From Gaeumannomyces sp. JS-464 (lineage: Eukaryota > Ascomycota > Sordariomycetes > Magnaporthales > Magnaporthaceae), in NCBI GenBank assembly GCA_002197995.1, contig NGZR01000001.1, forward strand, positions 9,548,001 through 9,612,000: a DNA stretch of 64,000 nucleotides, read 5' to 3'. The notes beneath the pieces were generated by a model. That model saw only the letters and a list, made by a program, of their open reading frames with translations, was not told the DNA's origin and ran no database searches. A program made the translations under genes and the position numbers. Positions 36,801 through 48,465 of the stretch are shown here, in pieces; within the stretch, counting starts at the first letter, position 1; every line of letters starts with the position of its first letter.

Positions 36801-38060
36801 CAATGTGGCCGATCCTCTCCCATCTCAGAGCTTTGCTAATTTCAATGCTGGACCTGCGCTTTGGGTTGCCATGCTTCTTGTGGGAGGAAGAGTCGACAAG
36901 AAGTCCATGGGTACCTAAGGCAACCCTTACTGGGTCACAGTCTCCTCCATGATCTCTGTCTGGGATAACGTCCACGTATTCGAGCCCGAGGCTCTCCTTC
37001 GATATGGGCGCGGGCGCGATACCGCCAAGATCCGGGAGGGCGTCAGCCAGAAACCAGGCCGCTTGTTTGCCCCCAATCGCGGCCCAATCAACTGAGAGAG
37101 CCAACCATATGTAGCACCCTCACCGCCTCCACCTGGGTGCTTTGGCCTCGCTTTGCACCTACAGGAGACCGTTGAAGCGGATGCCTCGTCGTTCTGGGGG
37201 TCCCAGGCCAGCGGGGAGAGCGGCGTCCCTCGCGTCTGGCCGAACGAGCGTGTCTAACTGGATCCGCTGCCGTCTCGGAGGCGCTCAGGTACGCCCCGCA
37301 CGACGTCACAGGCGTGCCCAGGGTGCATGGACAAGGCTTGTCGATCTCCGGAAAGAGAGCACTGACCGGGCCACCTCGATCGAGTCCTTCATACGAGTCT
37401 TCAAGACGGCGTAGGTCAAGTCATGGAACCCTTGCTGCACCGGCTCGGCAACGGCTCGTGCATCGCAAACGACACCTGCGCGAGGCACTTCGCCGTCGTC
37501 AAACCCCTTGGGAAGCCCACCGCCGCAAGCGACTGGAATGTTAAAGGCAGCCCAGCACCGAAGTCCGCGGGCAGCACAAGGGCTGGAGGGGAAGGGAACG
37601 CCGCCTGGCTGCGTCTTCCTTGCTGTCTTTCACTACGCGACGATGGACTGCTGTGCTGCGGCACAGAGATTCGTCGTACCGCAGACGCACCTGGAACTAG
37701 ACAAAGGCCGGATAAGCGACCAGCGAAAGGCGTCCTCTCAGCAGCGCCTCAATCATTGTCCTGTCATGCCTGTCGAAATGTCAGCGCCGCCAAATCTTGC
37801 ATCTTAGGGGCACAGCAAAGTCGCTGGGGTCGGGGAAGCCCTTCGGTCAAGCTTTGGGAGGGCCCAGCCCGGCCTCTCGGGGCAAAATGGCCAAAAGGGG
37901 GCATGGAATGGAGGCAGTTGCCACTTGGGGCCGTCAGAATTGCACGGCATAATCTTCTCTGGATGGCAAACAGCGCGGCGCGAAGTCGTGCACCCGGCGA
38001 TGGGATGCCCCAAAGGGTCGTCTAACACCCGAGCAGACTAAAAGAGAAGAAATTCCAGCA

Positions 38061-38067
38061 TATAAAC
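38061..38067 (+). promoter_or_regulatory. TATA box of the 38,169 gene
   Basis: TATAAAC 105 bp upstream of the ATG, followed by a CT/CA-rich leader (38,085-38,165) typical of well-expressed fungal genes. Confidence 0.5.
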
Positions 38068-38168
38068 CCAAGGCCAACTGGCCATCTCGCCGCCGCGTTC
38101 TTCCCTCTTCACGCCCCCGCCTTTCCTCAGACAACCCCGTATCAATCCCGTCTCGAAACACACGCACG

Positions 38169-38676
38169 ATGCAGCTCACAACAACCCCCGCCACCATCCT
38201 GGCCGCTCTCGTCACGGCCTTCAGCGGGCTCGCCACGGCGGCGCCGCAGGACCCCACCGTCGCTCGCGAGGCGGCCGGCGACATCGAGGACCGCGCCGGC
38301 GGCTGGGCCAGGATGTGGTTCATGTCGGACGGCGGGTGCGAAGACATCGTACGCGTGCACAAGACCTTGGGCTCGCCGCGATGCGTGTCGACTCCCAAGT
38401 CTGGCTCCATCAAGCTTGACATCACGCAGTAAGTCCGCTGTCGCACATTTTAATGCATTTTTAATGCATCAGTTGTGTATATCTCGGCTGTAGTCGGACA
38501 ATGAGCTGTCACGGGATGGCAACGTATGACGTGGCTGACGCGCCGAGTTGTGCTGCCAATACAGGGGCTGCAAGATCAAGACGTGGAGCAAACCTCGGTG
38601 CACCGGCGTTTCCCGCAGTGTTTCAGTTGGGTGCAACCCTGGCAGCTACGAATCTGTGTCCGTCGAGTGTCTATAA
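38169..38676 (+). CDS. Small secreted protein with six cysteines
   Basis: Two exons (38,169-38,428 and 38,565-38,676) joined in frame over a 136-bp intron with GTAAGT and ACAG ends, giving 123 residues with no frame error. Signal peptide MQLTTTPATILAALVTAFSG up to about residue 24 (ATA-APQDP). The mature protein has Cys in GGC, PRC, GCK, PRC, VGC and a C-terminal ECL, six in all, enough for three disulfides. The mature part alternates charged and Ser/Thr-rich segments. No family is recognised; it resembles the general class of fungal small secreted or antimicrobial-like proteins only by size and Cys content. The donor at 38,429 could alternatively pair with an acceptor near 38,494, but that loses the Cys-rich end. 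Confidence 0.7.
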
Positions 38677-38862
38677 AGCAGCAGCTCAAAATCCTACAAG
38701 GTATCCAAAGTTCGCCTGGCCTAAATTGTCGGCTGTATATCTTATTATCCAAAACCTGGTCGTCCGCTTGCCCAATCGACCCTTCCGTAACGCCACGCAT
38801 TAATAAGATCCAAGGGGGGAAAATAAACAAGAGAACCCCGAATTTCCCGGTACTGAATCCTA

Positions 38863-41800
38863 TCAATGAGAACGAGTCGGCCGTCCCGCGGGCCAGGGTG
38901 ACGGCCGCGGTGAAAACCTAGCGCCGCCCGGACTCGACGCCCGCCTGTGCTCTAGCCATGTGCCGTCCTTCAACGAAGCGAGGCCTCTCTTCACGACCGC
39001 CACGTCGGCACGCTTTGCGAAGAATATCTCGCCGGCTCGGTTGATGTCCACGTCAATCTTTGTCGCCAGGCCGACCCAGTCGTGCGGGAGGAAGAAATGA
39101 CCAGTAAATCGGGCACGGTCGGCGGCGGGAGCTTCGCCCTCGCCGGAACCTCCCACAGCGGCGAGGCTCGTGTCGTCAATGGCGCTCATGTCACTAAGTG
39201 TGCCATTGCTAGTCCTGCCCATGCTGGCGCCATATCCAGCGTTGGGACTGCTCGGCCAGCTGCTTGGCGGTGGCGAGTCCGGAGTCAATAGGCTCGACGA
39301 GCTCCTTCTGTGGGCGGCTCGCCCGTCGTCAATCGAGCCCGAAAGGGCGTGAATCGGGAGGCTGCACACGTAGTAGTCGGTATTTAAATACACTAGGCAA
39401 CCGTGGTGGACTCCAATGACCTCCTCGAGCTCGATTTCTTGCGCGTCGATGGCGCAGATAGGGCGGGGGTGGTACTCGAGCGACAGGGGTGACGGAGGCG
39501 ACGAAACACTCGGACTGGGTTCGACGAGATCCTGGACGCTCCAAACCTGGATCGTCCGACGGTTGAGGCTAACCGCACCCACGCCGCGTCTGCGGTTTCC
39601 GCCCTCCTCGCCAACGGTAAGAAAGAATGGCATGTTCGGATCGTCGCGGCAAAGGAGTCGGTTCATATGTGCTGCGCCAACATCGGCCTTCCAGGAAACG
39701 ACCGTCGCAAACGTCGACCAGTATCGCATCTCGATAGTAGCTCCCTCTGCCAGGATAAGCAGTGATCGTTGCGTCGGGTGGCTGGCCCATCTTTTTGCAC
39801 GATGATTCCGCTGCTCTGTCGCCGCGGCCCTCTCGCCTATTATGAAGCTGCTACCGGCCGTGGGCTTCTGGTTTGGGTCTCCGCTAAAGGACCAAAGCGT
39901 GTCACCTTCCTCGCTGGAGACCAGCAGGCGAGAGTGTGCCCCAGAACCCAGTATCTGGTGAATGACTGACGAGGATTCGGCCTGGATGAGTGCAGGAGAT
40001 GCTCCCCACCTGGCGAGTTTGAGCCGAGCCGGCTTGCTAATCTTGTGGCACACTACACATGTAGAGCTGCCGGCAGAGAGCAGTCCTGATTCATCGTCAT
40101 AGTGCATGGACAGCACCGGGGCCTCTCGGGGCATTTTAAACAGGTTGTGCTGCTGCGGCTCGTCACCGGCCATATCCTGTACAAGGACAGCACCATCGTC
40201 CCGAGCGAAGAAAACAAAAGTCGATGATGAGGACCAAGCGCAGCGCAGAGCCGTGACCGCCGGGGGCTCGGTCATGTTGTAGTCGACCTCCTGCATTGGG
40301 GTAGACAGCGAAACGGTGTCGCTGACGTCTTCGTCGGCGTCCTGACGTAGCAGGACCGATGGGCTCCAGACACGGGATTGTCGGCCACGCACCTCAACCA
40401 ACTTGAGGCCATCAGCCGTGAAGGTGAGAGAGTTGGCCATGGCGGCGTGTCTGTCGAGTTGCACGTAGTAGAGGCACTTGAGCGACCCAGAATCGAACAG
40501 GCGCATGCCGCCTCGCGCATCCGCCGTTGCCACTGTCCGGCCGTCTGGCGTGATAGCAACGCGATGCGCGTAAACCTCGGGCTTCGTTGCGAGAGTCACG
40601 CCCTCTTCAATGTCATAGATGCAGAGGTCACCGCCACCATACGTCACTACCATCAAGGCCGAGTCGGGCGCGGAGCTGAAACCGAGGTCAAAGACAGCCT
40701 CGGTGCCGCTGGATCCATGGTTGATCAGGCTCGGCCTGGTGCTGTCAGGGGCTCCAGACGACTCGTACCCGTCCTCGCTGTGTTCCCAGAATTGGCTTTG
40801 GCCGACTTTTGACGTAGAGCCAAGGCCTTTGACGTAGACGCCGTGCAGTCGAGAATCTCCGAGGTCCCACAAAATGATGTGCGTTCGTCTGTACACAACA
40901 GCCATCAGCCCGCGATGGGGACAGAAGGCAATTCGGGACGGCTGTCTCTGCGATATCTCGCCCATCTCCTCCTCCAAGCCGACAGTCCAGTTGACTAGTT
41001 CGTCTCCTTCGTCATTGGGCTCTCCGTCGTTCACGTCCCAGGAAAGCACTTCATTAGTGCAAAGGCCGGCTCGAATTGCGTCATTGTCCTCTGTGAAGGC
41101 AATCCTCATGCATTGGGCAGGCAGGGGGATCTTCTGTATCTGGACCCAGGTGTCTGTTCTCCACAACAAGATCGTCGGCTGTTGCTGACGCCAGATAGGC
41201 GCCCCCGGCGCCAAAGGCAAGACATCAGACGTACTGTTCGCCATGGACAAGCACGCGCCGCTCCTGGAAAGTGCCATCCTCGTAGACATGTATTCTCCCG
41301 TTCGGCGCGCCGTAAGCGACATACTTGTCAGATACCGCTACGCATGAGGGACGCGAGCGCCTTTCGAATGTGATGGTTGCGATGCAGTCGTCCCAGTCGC
41401 GCGACGATAGCCCTTGTACAGAAAGACCCTTTCGCGGTAAACAGAACTGCTGTCGGATTGCAGAGGCCGGTGGGCAGAACGGAGGTATTAGGGTAATTGA
41501 CGAGGGCGAGGTGCGCAGCCGTCGGCCAAATTTGGGCACCAAACGGAGGAGGTCGTTCGACCATCTCTCGAGCAGAGCGATCTCCTTGTAGATGGAGAGT
41601 GGCGGCGGGCTGCGCTGCTTCCGCCTGTTCACAACACTCGCTATCGTCTTGCCTGCGCTGAAGATGTTCTGCAGACTGGCGTGCCTGGCGATATGTTCAA
41701 TCCACCAAAGGACGCCTGAGGATGAGAAAAAATTGGCCATGGACTGGAAGACGTCATCGTCACAGAGAATAGAGGGGATCTTCGCAAGGTGCTGGAAGAC

Positions 41801-44283
41801 ATGCCCAGCCGCGTATTGCGCCAGCGGAGACTGCTCTAGGTGTGCGCACGCCGAGGGCGACAGCGCAGCCGGCCGCCGTTTGTGCGCTGATTTTGAGCCG
41901 CTGCCGCTTGGGCCTTTGTTGCTGTTATGGGTGTGGTCATTGCCACAAAGATGCCGGAGTTGAAGTATGGCCAGCCTCCGATGCCCGACACCGAGATCGA
42001 CTCGAAAGGGCGAATCCAGTGTCTTGCTAGTGAGCACCTCTCGAATGGTTTGATGGACCAGCTTAACCCGCTTGGTACTGTCAACCACGACAAGGTTACC
42101 ACATCTGTCGGCGACTAGCTTCTCCATGTCGTTGATCTCATCTTTGAGGTCGGCCTCAATGGCGCTCTGAAGCTCATCGGTAGTCAGGGGTCTGCAAGCA
42201 CAGACTATCCAGTGCAGCAGGGCTTCCGTCTCGTTCCTGTTCTGGTCCGGACTGTCCTCCATTTTCTTGAGAATGCTCTCGTATAGCTGTGTCATATCCG
42301 ACGGGGTCGATTGCAGCACCTTGTCGACGCTCGTCTTGGTATGGGCGTATCGGAGATCCTGCTGCACAAGGTACGCCCAAAGAAAACAGCCGTTAGACTT
42401 CTCGATGACCTGGGCCACAAGCGCGTCCATCGCTTCCGCTGTGCGCTGGCCGCTCCCAAGCTGCGTCCGGAGGAAGAGAGCAATGTCGCTATTTGTATCC
42501 TCCTCAGAGATGTCCTCTGAGATGATCTCTGTGTTGGAGGCCCCATGAAATGACCTCACAGAGGGCCTTGATGTGACGAATATGCGAAGCGGCCAGTGCC
42601 GCGTGGCGCGGGAAAGAAGACTGATGAGCTCTCCGGGAAGCTTGCACTCGCCGATGGCGTCAATCACCCAATACTGCTGTCTGGCTGGACGGACTTTGAG
42701 GATGCCGCCCGTAAAGATTTTCCGCCAGACCGGGAAATAGTCCACGCGATCAACTGGGGACTCCCTCCAGCCTGGCTCCGAGGCGATCCGCAGAATGGTT
42801 TCGGCGATTTCTGGGTGGATCATGACCATCTGGAAGGCCATTGACCGCAACAACCAGTTGATGTTGTCTCTGCTCTTGTCTCCATCACTAAAAAAGAAGT
42901 AGCAGCAATCCCGCCCGACGTTGTTAAGATGCTGGACGACGAAACTCGAAATAGTGCTTTTCCCTGCACCAGGGGGGCCGGTGAGCCAGTAGATCTTGGG
43001 CGCGTCACCGTCGATCCACTCGGAGAACGTTCTCTTCCGAAGAAGCCACTGGCAAGTCCCGGGTACTTGACGCAGATCGTTGATCAGCTCCTCTCCCGGT
43101 ACGTCCTGGATACCAAGGAACTGGCCAACCTCCACCCGACGTCTGGCGGCAATCCCACGCTCCTCAATCTCTGTGTGGGCATCTCCTCAACGTGCGTGGT
43201 CAGAATGCTGCCGACATTGGGGCGCGGGCTTGTCGAGAAGTGAGCAACATCTTGCAAGAGGCCAGCACGCAGCTGGCCAAACTCGGACCGACACTCCACA
43301 GGGGTTCCATGACCCTCTGCGGCGGCCTGGACTTCTTCCCGGATGCAAGTCGCGAGGGCGTTGCGGATCGTAAGGTAGGATGGATCGTCGCATGATGGGA
43401 ATCGAGCAATGTCCCTGTGGTTCGTATCGAGGTGCATCTTTCGTTCGTTGGGATAGTTAAGAACCGCCGCCTGCCTGTCCACGATAAGGCCTCGGCCTAT
43501 ACCGTAGTTCATGGGCTTGCTCTTGAAGAAGGAGTAGAGCTTCAGAGGACCTGACACCCGGAGAAACTCTTCGTTGATCGTTTGGATCATGGAAGAATTG
43601 GGAGTCAAGTCGGTGACGAAAGGGCGGTCTCCAGACAAAGAGAGGAGACGCTGGAGAATGGCCGCAATGTCCGCACCTTGGCGGGGGTTCCGAGGAAGAA
43701 AAGCCAGGATCCTCTCGGACAGAGACCGAAGCTCAGGCAAGTTACGGGAGAGGATGTACGCTCGTTTTATCACCAGCCCTCCCATGCTATGTCCAATCAA
43801 TATGACAGGTGCCTAACGGATCCGATTGTCAGTCAAGGATAGAGGTGCCACGGAACACTGGTGCTGGAGGGCAAACCTTGTCATTTAACGGTATCATGGG
43901 GCAGTCGCGTAGCGAGTAGGCGAGGGCACGAGCAAAATCGTCGATATTCAGGATCGACTCTTGCTTATGCTAGATTCATATCCGAATGTGTGGATTCGCG
44001 CATCTCGGAAGAGATCGTCGACGGCTAGCCATTGCTTAGGCCAGAACTTGGCCGGGTCGCCTTCGAAGGTCCAGGTGCTGTACGAGCCGCCGTTTAATCC
44101 ATGGACGAAGACGAGGTCGGCGATGGCGCGATCTGTTGCAGGAACGTGAAGGCTGGTCAGGCGTAGTGGTCCCTTTGTTGGCTCTCTGGGCGCCTCGTCT
44201 CTTCCATCGCGACGGAGGATCGAGGGGCGACTGGGAAGCGATCGTGCGAAAAGCGAGCGGGTGGTATCTTGCCGCTGAGCCAT
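38863..44283 (-). CDS. SesB-like hydrolase / NACHT / WD40 STAND protein
   Basis: Fungal NLR-type receptor with a lipase-like effector domain at the N-terminus. From an ATG at 44,283: VFVHGLNGGSYSTW, then GHSMGGLVIKRAYIL (nucleophile Ser, ~43,795) and the family His in TNHRDIARF (~43,420). The NACHT P-loop GPPGAGKST is at ~42,965, with YWVIDAIGEC (Walker B) and IFVTSRPS after it. A WD40 region follows to 38,863. A 64-bp intron lies at 43,813-43,876. Breaks: one base short near 43,971; an unresolved frame change between hydrolase and NACHT (~43,150); and at ~41,230-41,180 a TGA plus phase change, readable either as a 51-nt GT-AG intron or as two lesions inside a WD40 repeat. Walker B has Gly where the second Asp of DALDE is usual. 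Predicted role: heterokaryon incompatibility or xenobiotic recognition. Confidence 0.8.
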
Positions 44284-45197
44284 TGTTGCATGCTCTCGAG
44301 CTTGCCAGCCTGGATGATGTTTGCACTGTCCGCCCTCTGGGTTCGGCGGCGGGCGCAGGCATCCAGGGGAGCAAGAAATGGGCGGGCCGATGAGTGAATG
44401 AAGCCGTGCTCCCACAGTACCTCAAATTGAATGGCTGTCGCTGTTGCGCTGGTGCCTTGGGCTCGTCTTGACGAAAAAATCATGTCGGGGATTGTCTAAA
44501 TCTTTCGTCGCGTGGACATGAGGCAATTTCTGGAGGTTCGGCGCCTCTGGAAGGCTATCGTGGAGAGGGAAGCCGCCCATGTTTTTCACGATGCAACGGA
44601 GCAATGAAGACCGAAGCCCCTTCCTCCTTGGAGGTCGGATCGTGAGGCACGTCTGACTGTTCGTCGCCCGGATTATTGGTTACAGCGAACGCTACGGTGC
44701 GAATATGGCAGATCGCACTGTCGAGACAAGCCTTTCGATCCTTCTAACGCAACACGGAGGAACCGTTCGGTAGAGAGGGCGACGTGCATGCTTGTGTCAC
44801 CCCGACGCCCAGCCTGCCTGAGTAGCGGCGCCAGCCTGGCCTTGATTGGGCACCGCAAGGTGGGTGGCACCGTCAGCAACACCCCCCCGGGGGAGCTGAG
44901 CGTTCCGTCTTGACCCCTGTTTCCTCCTCGCAAACCCATTCGCCGCCGCGCTCGCACAGTCTGCCACGTCAAGTTGAACTGGGCGCTCGGGGCTTTCGAA
45001 AGGACCGGTCTGTGTTGCTTCGCAACCCGGCCTAGACCGCCCCAGACCCCAACCATCGTGAAGGCGGGGGACGGGGGGATGGTGTTTTGGGGTATTTACC
45101 ACAGCTGCTCCCAATGAAGGTCCGTCCGGGCACCCCTCGTCACAGGTTCTGGGTCGCCGGTCGCATCCTCCAAACACGGGCGCAACGCCCCAATACA
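44284..45197. other. Divergent intergenic region
   Basis: Lies between the start of the STAND gene (minus strand) and the kinase-like gene (plus strand), so it may hold both promoters. Overlapping open frames on the minus strand (44,673-45,441) show no domain. No TATA box stands out. Confidence 0.35.
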
Positions 45198-46805
45198 ATG
45201 GAACGACCTCTGGGATCTGGACAAGACTCATAGAGTGATTTTTCAGGGAGCCACCGCAGACCTCATCAAATTCGTGGACGATGCGGTCCAGCAAGGTACG
45301 TTTGCCTCCAGGACAGACTCCCACCTGGACTACGCCAAGCTCGTGGTTCTTGAGAGAGCAGGGCATCCAACGACGGCCATCTGTTACCTCCCTCCTGCCT
45401 TGCCTCCCGGGCCTCGATCTCGATCTGAATAGTCCAATCATGCCAGCAAGTAACCCGCAACGCTGACCCGATCAACCGACAGGTCTTCCTGGGAGCAGAG
45501 TCGAGAGAATTATTCCCCACGGAGAGTCATTGTGGGGACGCACAGCCAAACTAGAAACGCTGCATGCCGATGGAAGGAAGATGTGCTATTTTCTCAAGGT
45601 TAGCCGTAGCCTGATATCCTACAATAGCACCCAGCTTACCTCTCTTTGGGCCAGGTCCACGTCGGAGCAGACAGCCATGGACTGATGGCATCCGAGTACC
45701 ACTCCATGGCCATCATCCACAAAGCCATGCCGGATCTTGCCATCAGGCCCTTGCATACGGCACCTATGTCTCCAACCCAACGCCCACTTCTTCCTGGCAG
45801 AGTTCCGCAATATGAGGGAAGAGCTGCCCGATGTGGAGGAGTTCTGCGAGCAGATCGCACTTCTACACAAGCAAGCCGTGAATCCGAGGGTAAGTTCGGC
45901 TGGCAGTGGCCCGTCTACGCTGGCTCCAAGCCTCGAAAGCCGCTGAGCGACTCCTGGGAGGAGGCCTTCTCTGCTGGACTGCGGGCAACATTCGATCTCG
46001 AAGAGCAGGTCCAAGGCTCAGATGAGGAGCTCGCTGTGTTGAGAGACGTCTTGTTCGACAAGTTGATCCCGCGCCTTCTGCGCCCGCTGCAGTCTGGAGG
46101 TCGATCCATCAGCCGACTCTAGTTCACGGGGACTCTGGCATGGCAATATCGGCATAGACGTCAGGACAGGAAGCCCCATCATATTTGACCCCTGTAGCCT
46201 GTGGGCTCACCATGAATGCAAGCTCTCCCGACTCATCTAAAATGCGACTAGAAAGCCATTGTTTGCCACCAACTGACTCCCCGAAACTATTCCAGTCGAC
46301 CTCGGCCCATGGGCCTGTCCTCGACACCGCGTTGGGGAGCAATATATCCACGAATACCGCCAGAAGCATCGAAAAGTTTCGGAGCCCGAGGAGGATTTTG
46401 AGGAGCGCATGCTCCTTTACTCCATGTATGATTATGATCTGCCGTATTCTGAGCCATGATGTCTTGGCTAACACCAATACCAGCAACTTTGACATCCAGT
46501 CCTCGTCCAACTACCCAGGCAACCTCGCACGCAGAGAATTGTAAGTACGCGTCTTTGTAAAACAGGCTTAAGTTCATTCAATGATGACAACTAATCTTTT
46601 GTGATCTCATAGTGTCAAGGAGACAATCAAGAAACTGATCAGTCGATGTGGCTTCCAAGAATTGATGGATACGAGAAGTAATAAGCCTCAGCCCTCGATG
46701 ACGAGCAAAAAAGGAACCTGGGAGACAATGCACCAAAGCACGGCGAGTCTTATTGAAGGAAAGCAACTGACTAATTACTCCCCAGGTCAGCGTCACATTT
46801 CTTGA
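45198..46805 (+). pseudogene. Fructosamine-kinase/APH-like protein gene, many 1-base frame breaks
   Basis: Matches the fungal fructosamine-3-kinase-like branch of the aminoglycoside phosphotransferase fold, which phosphorylates glycated amines or small molecules. Read in order: IKFVDDAVQQ (45,265), IIPHGESLWGRTAKLE (45,505), ASEYHSMAIIHKAMPDLAIRP (around 45,690), HFFLAEFRNM (45,790), KFGWQWPVYAG (45,902), LFDKLIPRLLRPLQSGGRSI (46,050), the catalytic VHG-D...WHGNIGIDV (46,125), PIIFDPCSLWAHHE and SEPEEDFEERMLLYS (to 46,430). After a GTAAGT/ATAG intron (46,541-46,612) comes VKETIKKLISRCGFQEL, stop at 46,805. Other introns: 45,296-45,482 and 45,599-45,654. Frame breaks near 45,751, 45,777, 45,894, 46,111 and 46,133 are runs one base short. 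The start is uncertain: the ATG at 45,198 is out of phase. Confidence 0.6.
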
Positions 46806-48465
46806 GTAACAAAATGAGCGCCGCTGGTGTTTATTCATCGTATATTTTCTTTCTGCTAGATGCCTAGTCGCCTCCGAGAGCTGAATTTGTCAACGGCTGG
46901 GTCTCTTGGTTGTCATCGGACTCGATGTTGCGGAACCATCGAGACTGGGCAACGACGTGATGCATGATTCCCGAGTTCCTAGGGCGACCCTGAGCTAACT
47001 GACGCTTGCGGAAAGGAACATCGGTGCTTTCTCCTTGGAGTCCGAGACTGCGGCGAAACTCGCGCAATGATGGCACAAATTATCCCACAACTTGCCCATC
47101 TCTTAAGTACCAGGTACTTATCAACAAATTTGTTGCAACGGCTGGCCATGCAGGTTGCCGATCTTCACGTTCGGCACCCAGACTCGGCAGAGTACCCCTG
47201 CAGATATCCTGAGCACGCTCAAGATCTTCCCCAAATCCCCATGTGAAAAGGCCTTCGGTAAAGGCTGAGTCAAAGTGCGTAGCAGCAGATCCGTCTGCTT
47301 TGAGGAGCACGTGTTCGCTCGGCGGCTGTGGGTGAAGTGTTGGTGGCGACAAAGCTTCTGCAACCCCTTTCAGCCCTGCTATCCAACCCGGTGAGAAGAG
47401 AAAAAACGATTTGCACGGAGTGCCTGGGCCTGCAGAGAGGTTTCGGAGAAAAGACGTTTAAGGTCGCAGATTCCGAGGCTCAATCCCGCGTTTTTGGAGC
47501 TGCCAGCACGCATCGCCGAATGTAGTCGATATCTGCCCGCCCCAAGTGCCGTTCGAATTGTTAAATTGCTCCTGTGCTCTTACTGGACTGCTTTTTTGCC
47601 GCTGCCTATGGATAAATAGCGCATGCAGTGACCGCGTTATTAAAAACGACCCCTGCCTGGCCGCTCCCACTCCACTCATCCATCCAATAATCCAGATCCC
47701 ATGTCTTGTGCATCCCGAACGCCCTGGTCCCTGGTAGAGTATTCCAAAGCACATTATGGGCTTTTACCGGCAGAGCGGTGAAGACGTGACCATGGGACTC
47801 GAAGCTCAACCTCATACACCCCCTAGTCACATATGCCGTTCCAAACGCACGGGGAATTTGATTGCGGGTTACGCAACGCAATCCATCTCTCGTCGCTAAA
47901 ATCATGTGCCCAGATGATCAAGTCTGTGCTACGGGAGGCTTCCAACACATTCCGACCTCGCATCTGCTGACGCCAAGACAAGCCAGAGGACCATGCTGGC
48001 GATGGCTCCTCGGATTGCTGCATGCTTGTGAACACAAAAACTCCAACAAGAAGTGATTGAAAATGTCGGGTTAATATGTCTACAATATTGGATCGCCACG
48101 CTACTATCTCGCCTCCGGCAGATCCGGGAGAGCGCCAAGCAAAATAGTGGCAGTTGCCCTCTTGGAAAGCCGGCTCTCCATCCCGGCATCACATATTCGG
48201 CCCTGGTCCTTAAGTCAACCCTTTTTGGATGGAACATTGGTATATACTACGCAGCATGGCCCTCCGCTCGCTGCGGCTCCCGGCAAGGAAGGTGAAAAAA
48301 GCCCAACCGAAGCAGCCTCAACATCCATAACTACCTTCGTTTTTCCTCATCTGTTTCCTTAGACACGAGCTCACATTTTCCTGGGTAGTCCAGTTCCGGC
48401 TGGGCAACTCTGAGCCCTGAATCCGGATTCACCAGGCCCGCTCACTGGGATCAGCAACTGCCAAG
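46806..48465. other. Intergenic region with unassigned coding-like stretches
   Basis: On the minus strand 46,864-47,076 reads like a polar C-terminal tail (RRSLGLQGESTDVPFRKRQL) ending in a stop. Segments at 47,606-48,035 read DLIIWAHDFSDERW and HVFTALPVKAHNVLW in different phases. No family is recognised and no consistent exon model could be built. The right end carries the tyrosinase promoter; TATATAC at about 48,241 is a weak TATA candidate 225 bp before its ATG. Confidence 0.3.

Larger units (their letters stand above)
28840..38060. other. Gene-poor region of about 9 kb
   Basis: Open frames occur on both strands (for example 28,661-29,368 on the minus strand, 33,062-33,889 and 37,423-38,025 on the plus strand). 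None shows a domain, signal peptide plus consistent splicing, or conserved motif I can name; several start on non-ATG codons or overlap others antisense. Base composition is mixed, less GC-rich around 34,900-35,300. It holds the laccase promoter at the left and the promoter of the 38,169 gene at the right. Real lineage-specific genes or non-coding RNAs could be hidden here. Confidence 0.4.

Noticed and set aside
47461..47490. GGCTCAATCC, a B-box-like word
   Set aside because: T-stem has a mismatch, the loop lacks TTC, and no acceptor stem was found.
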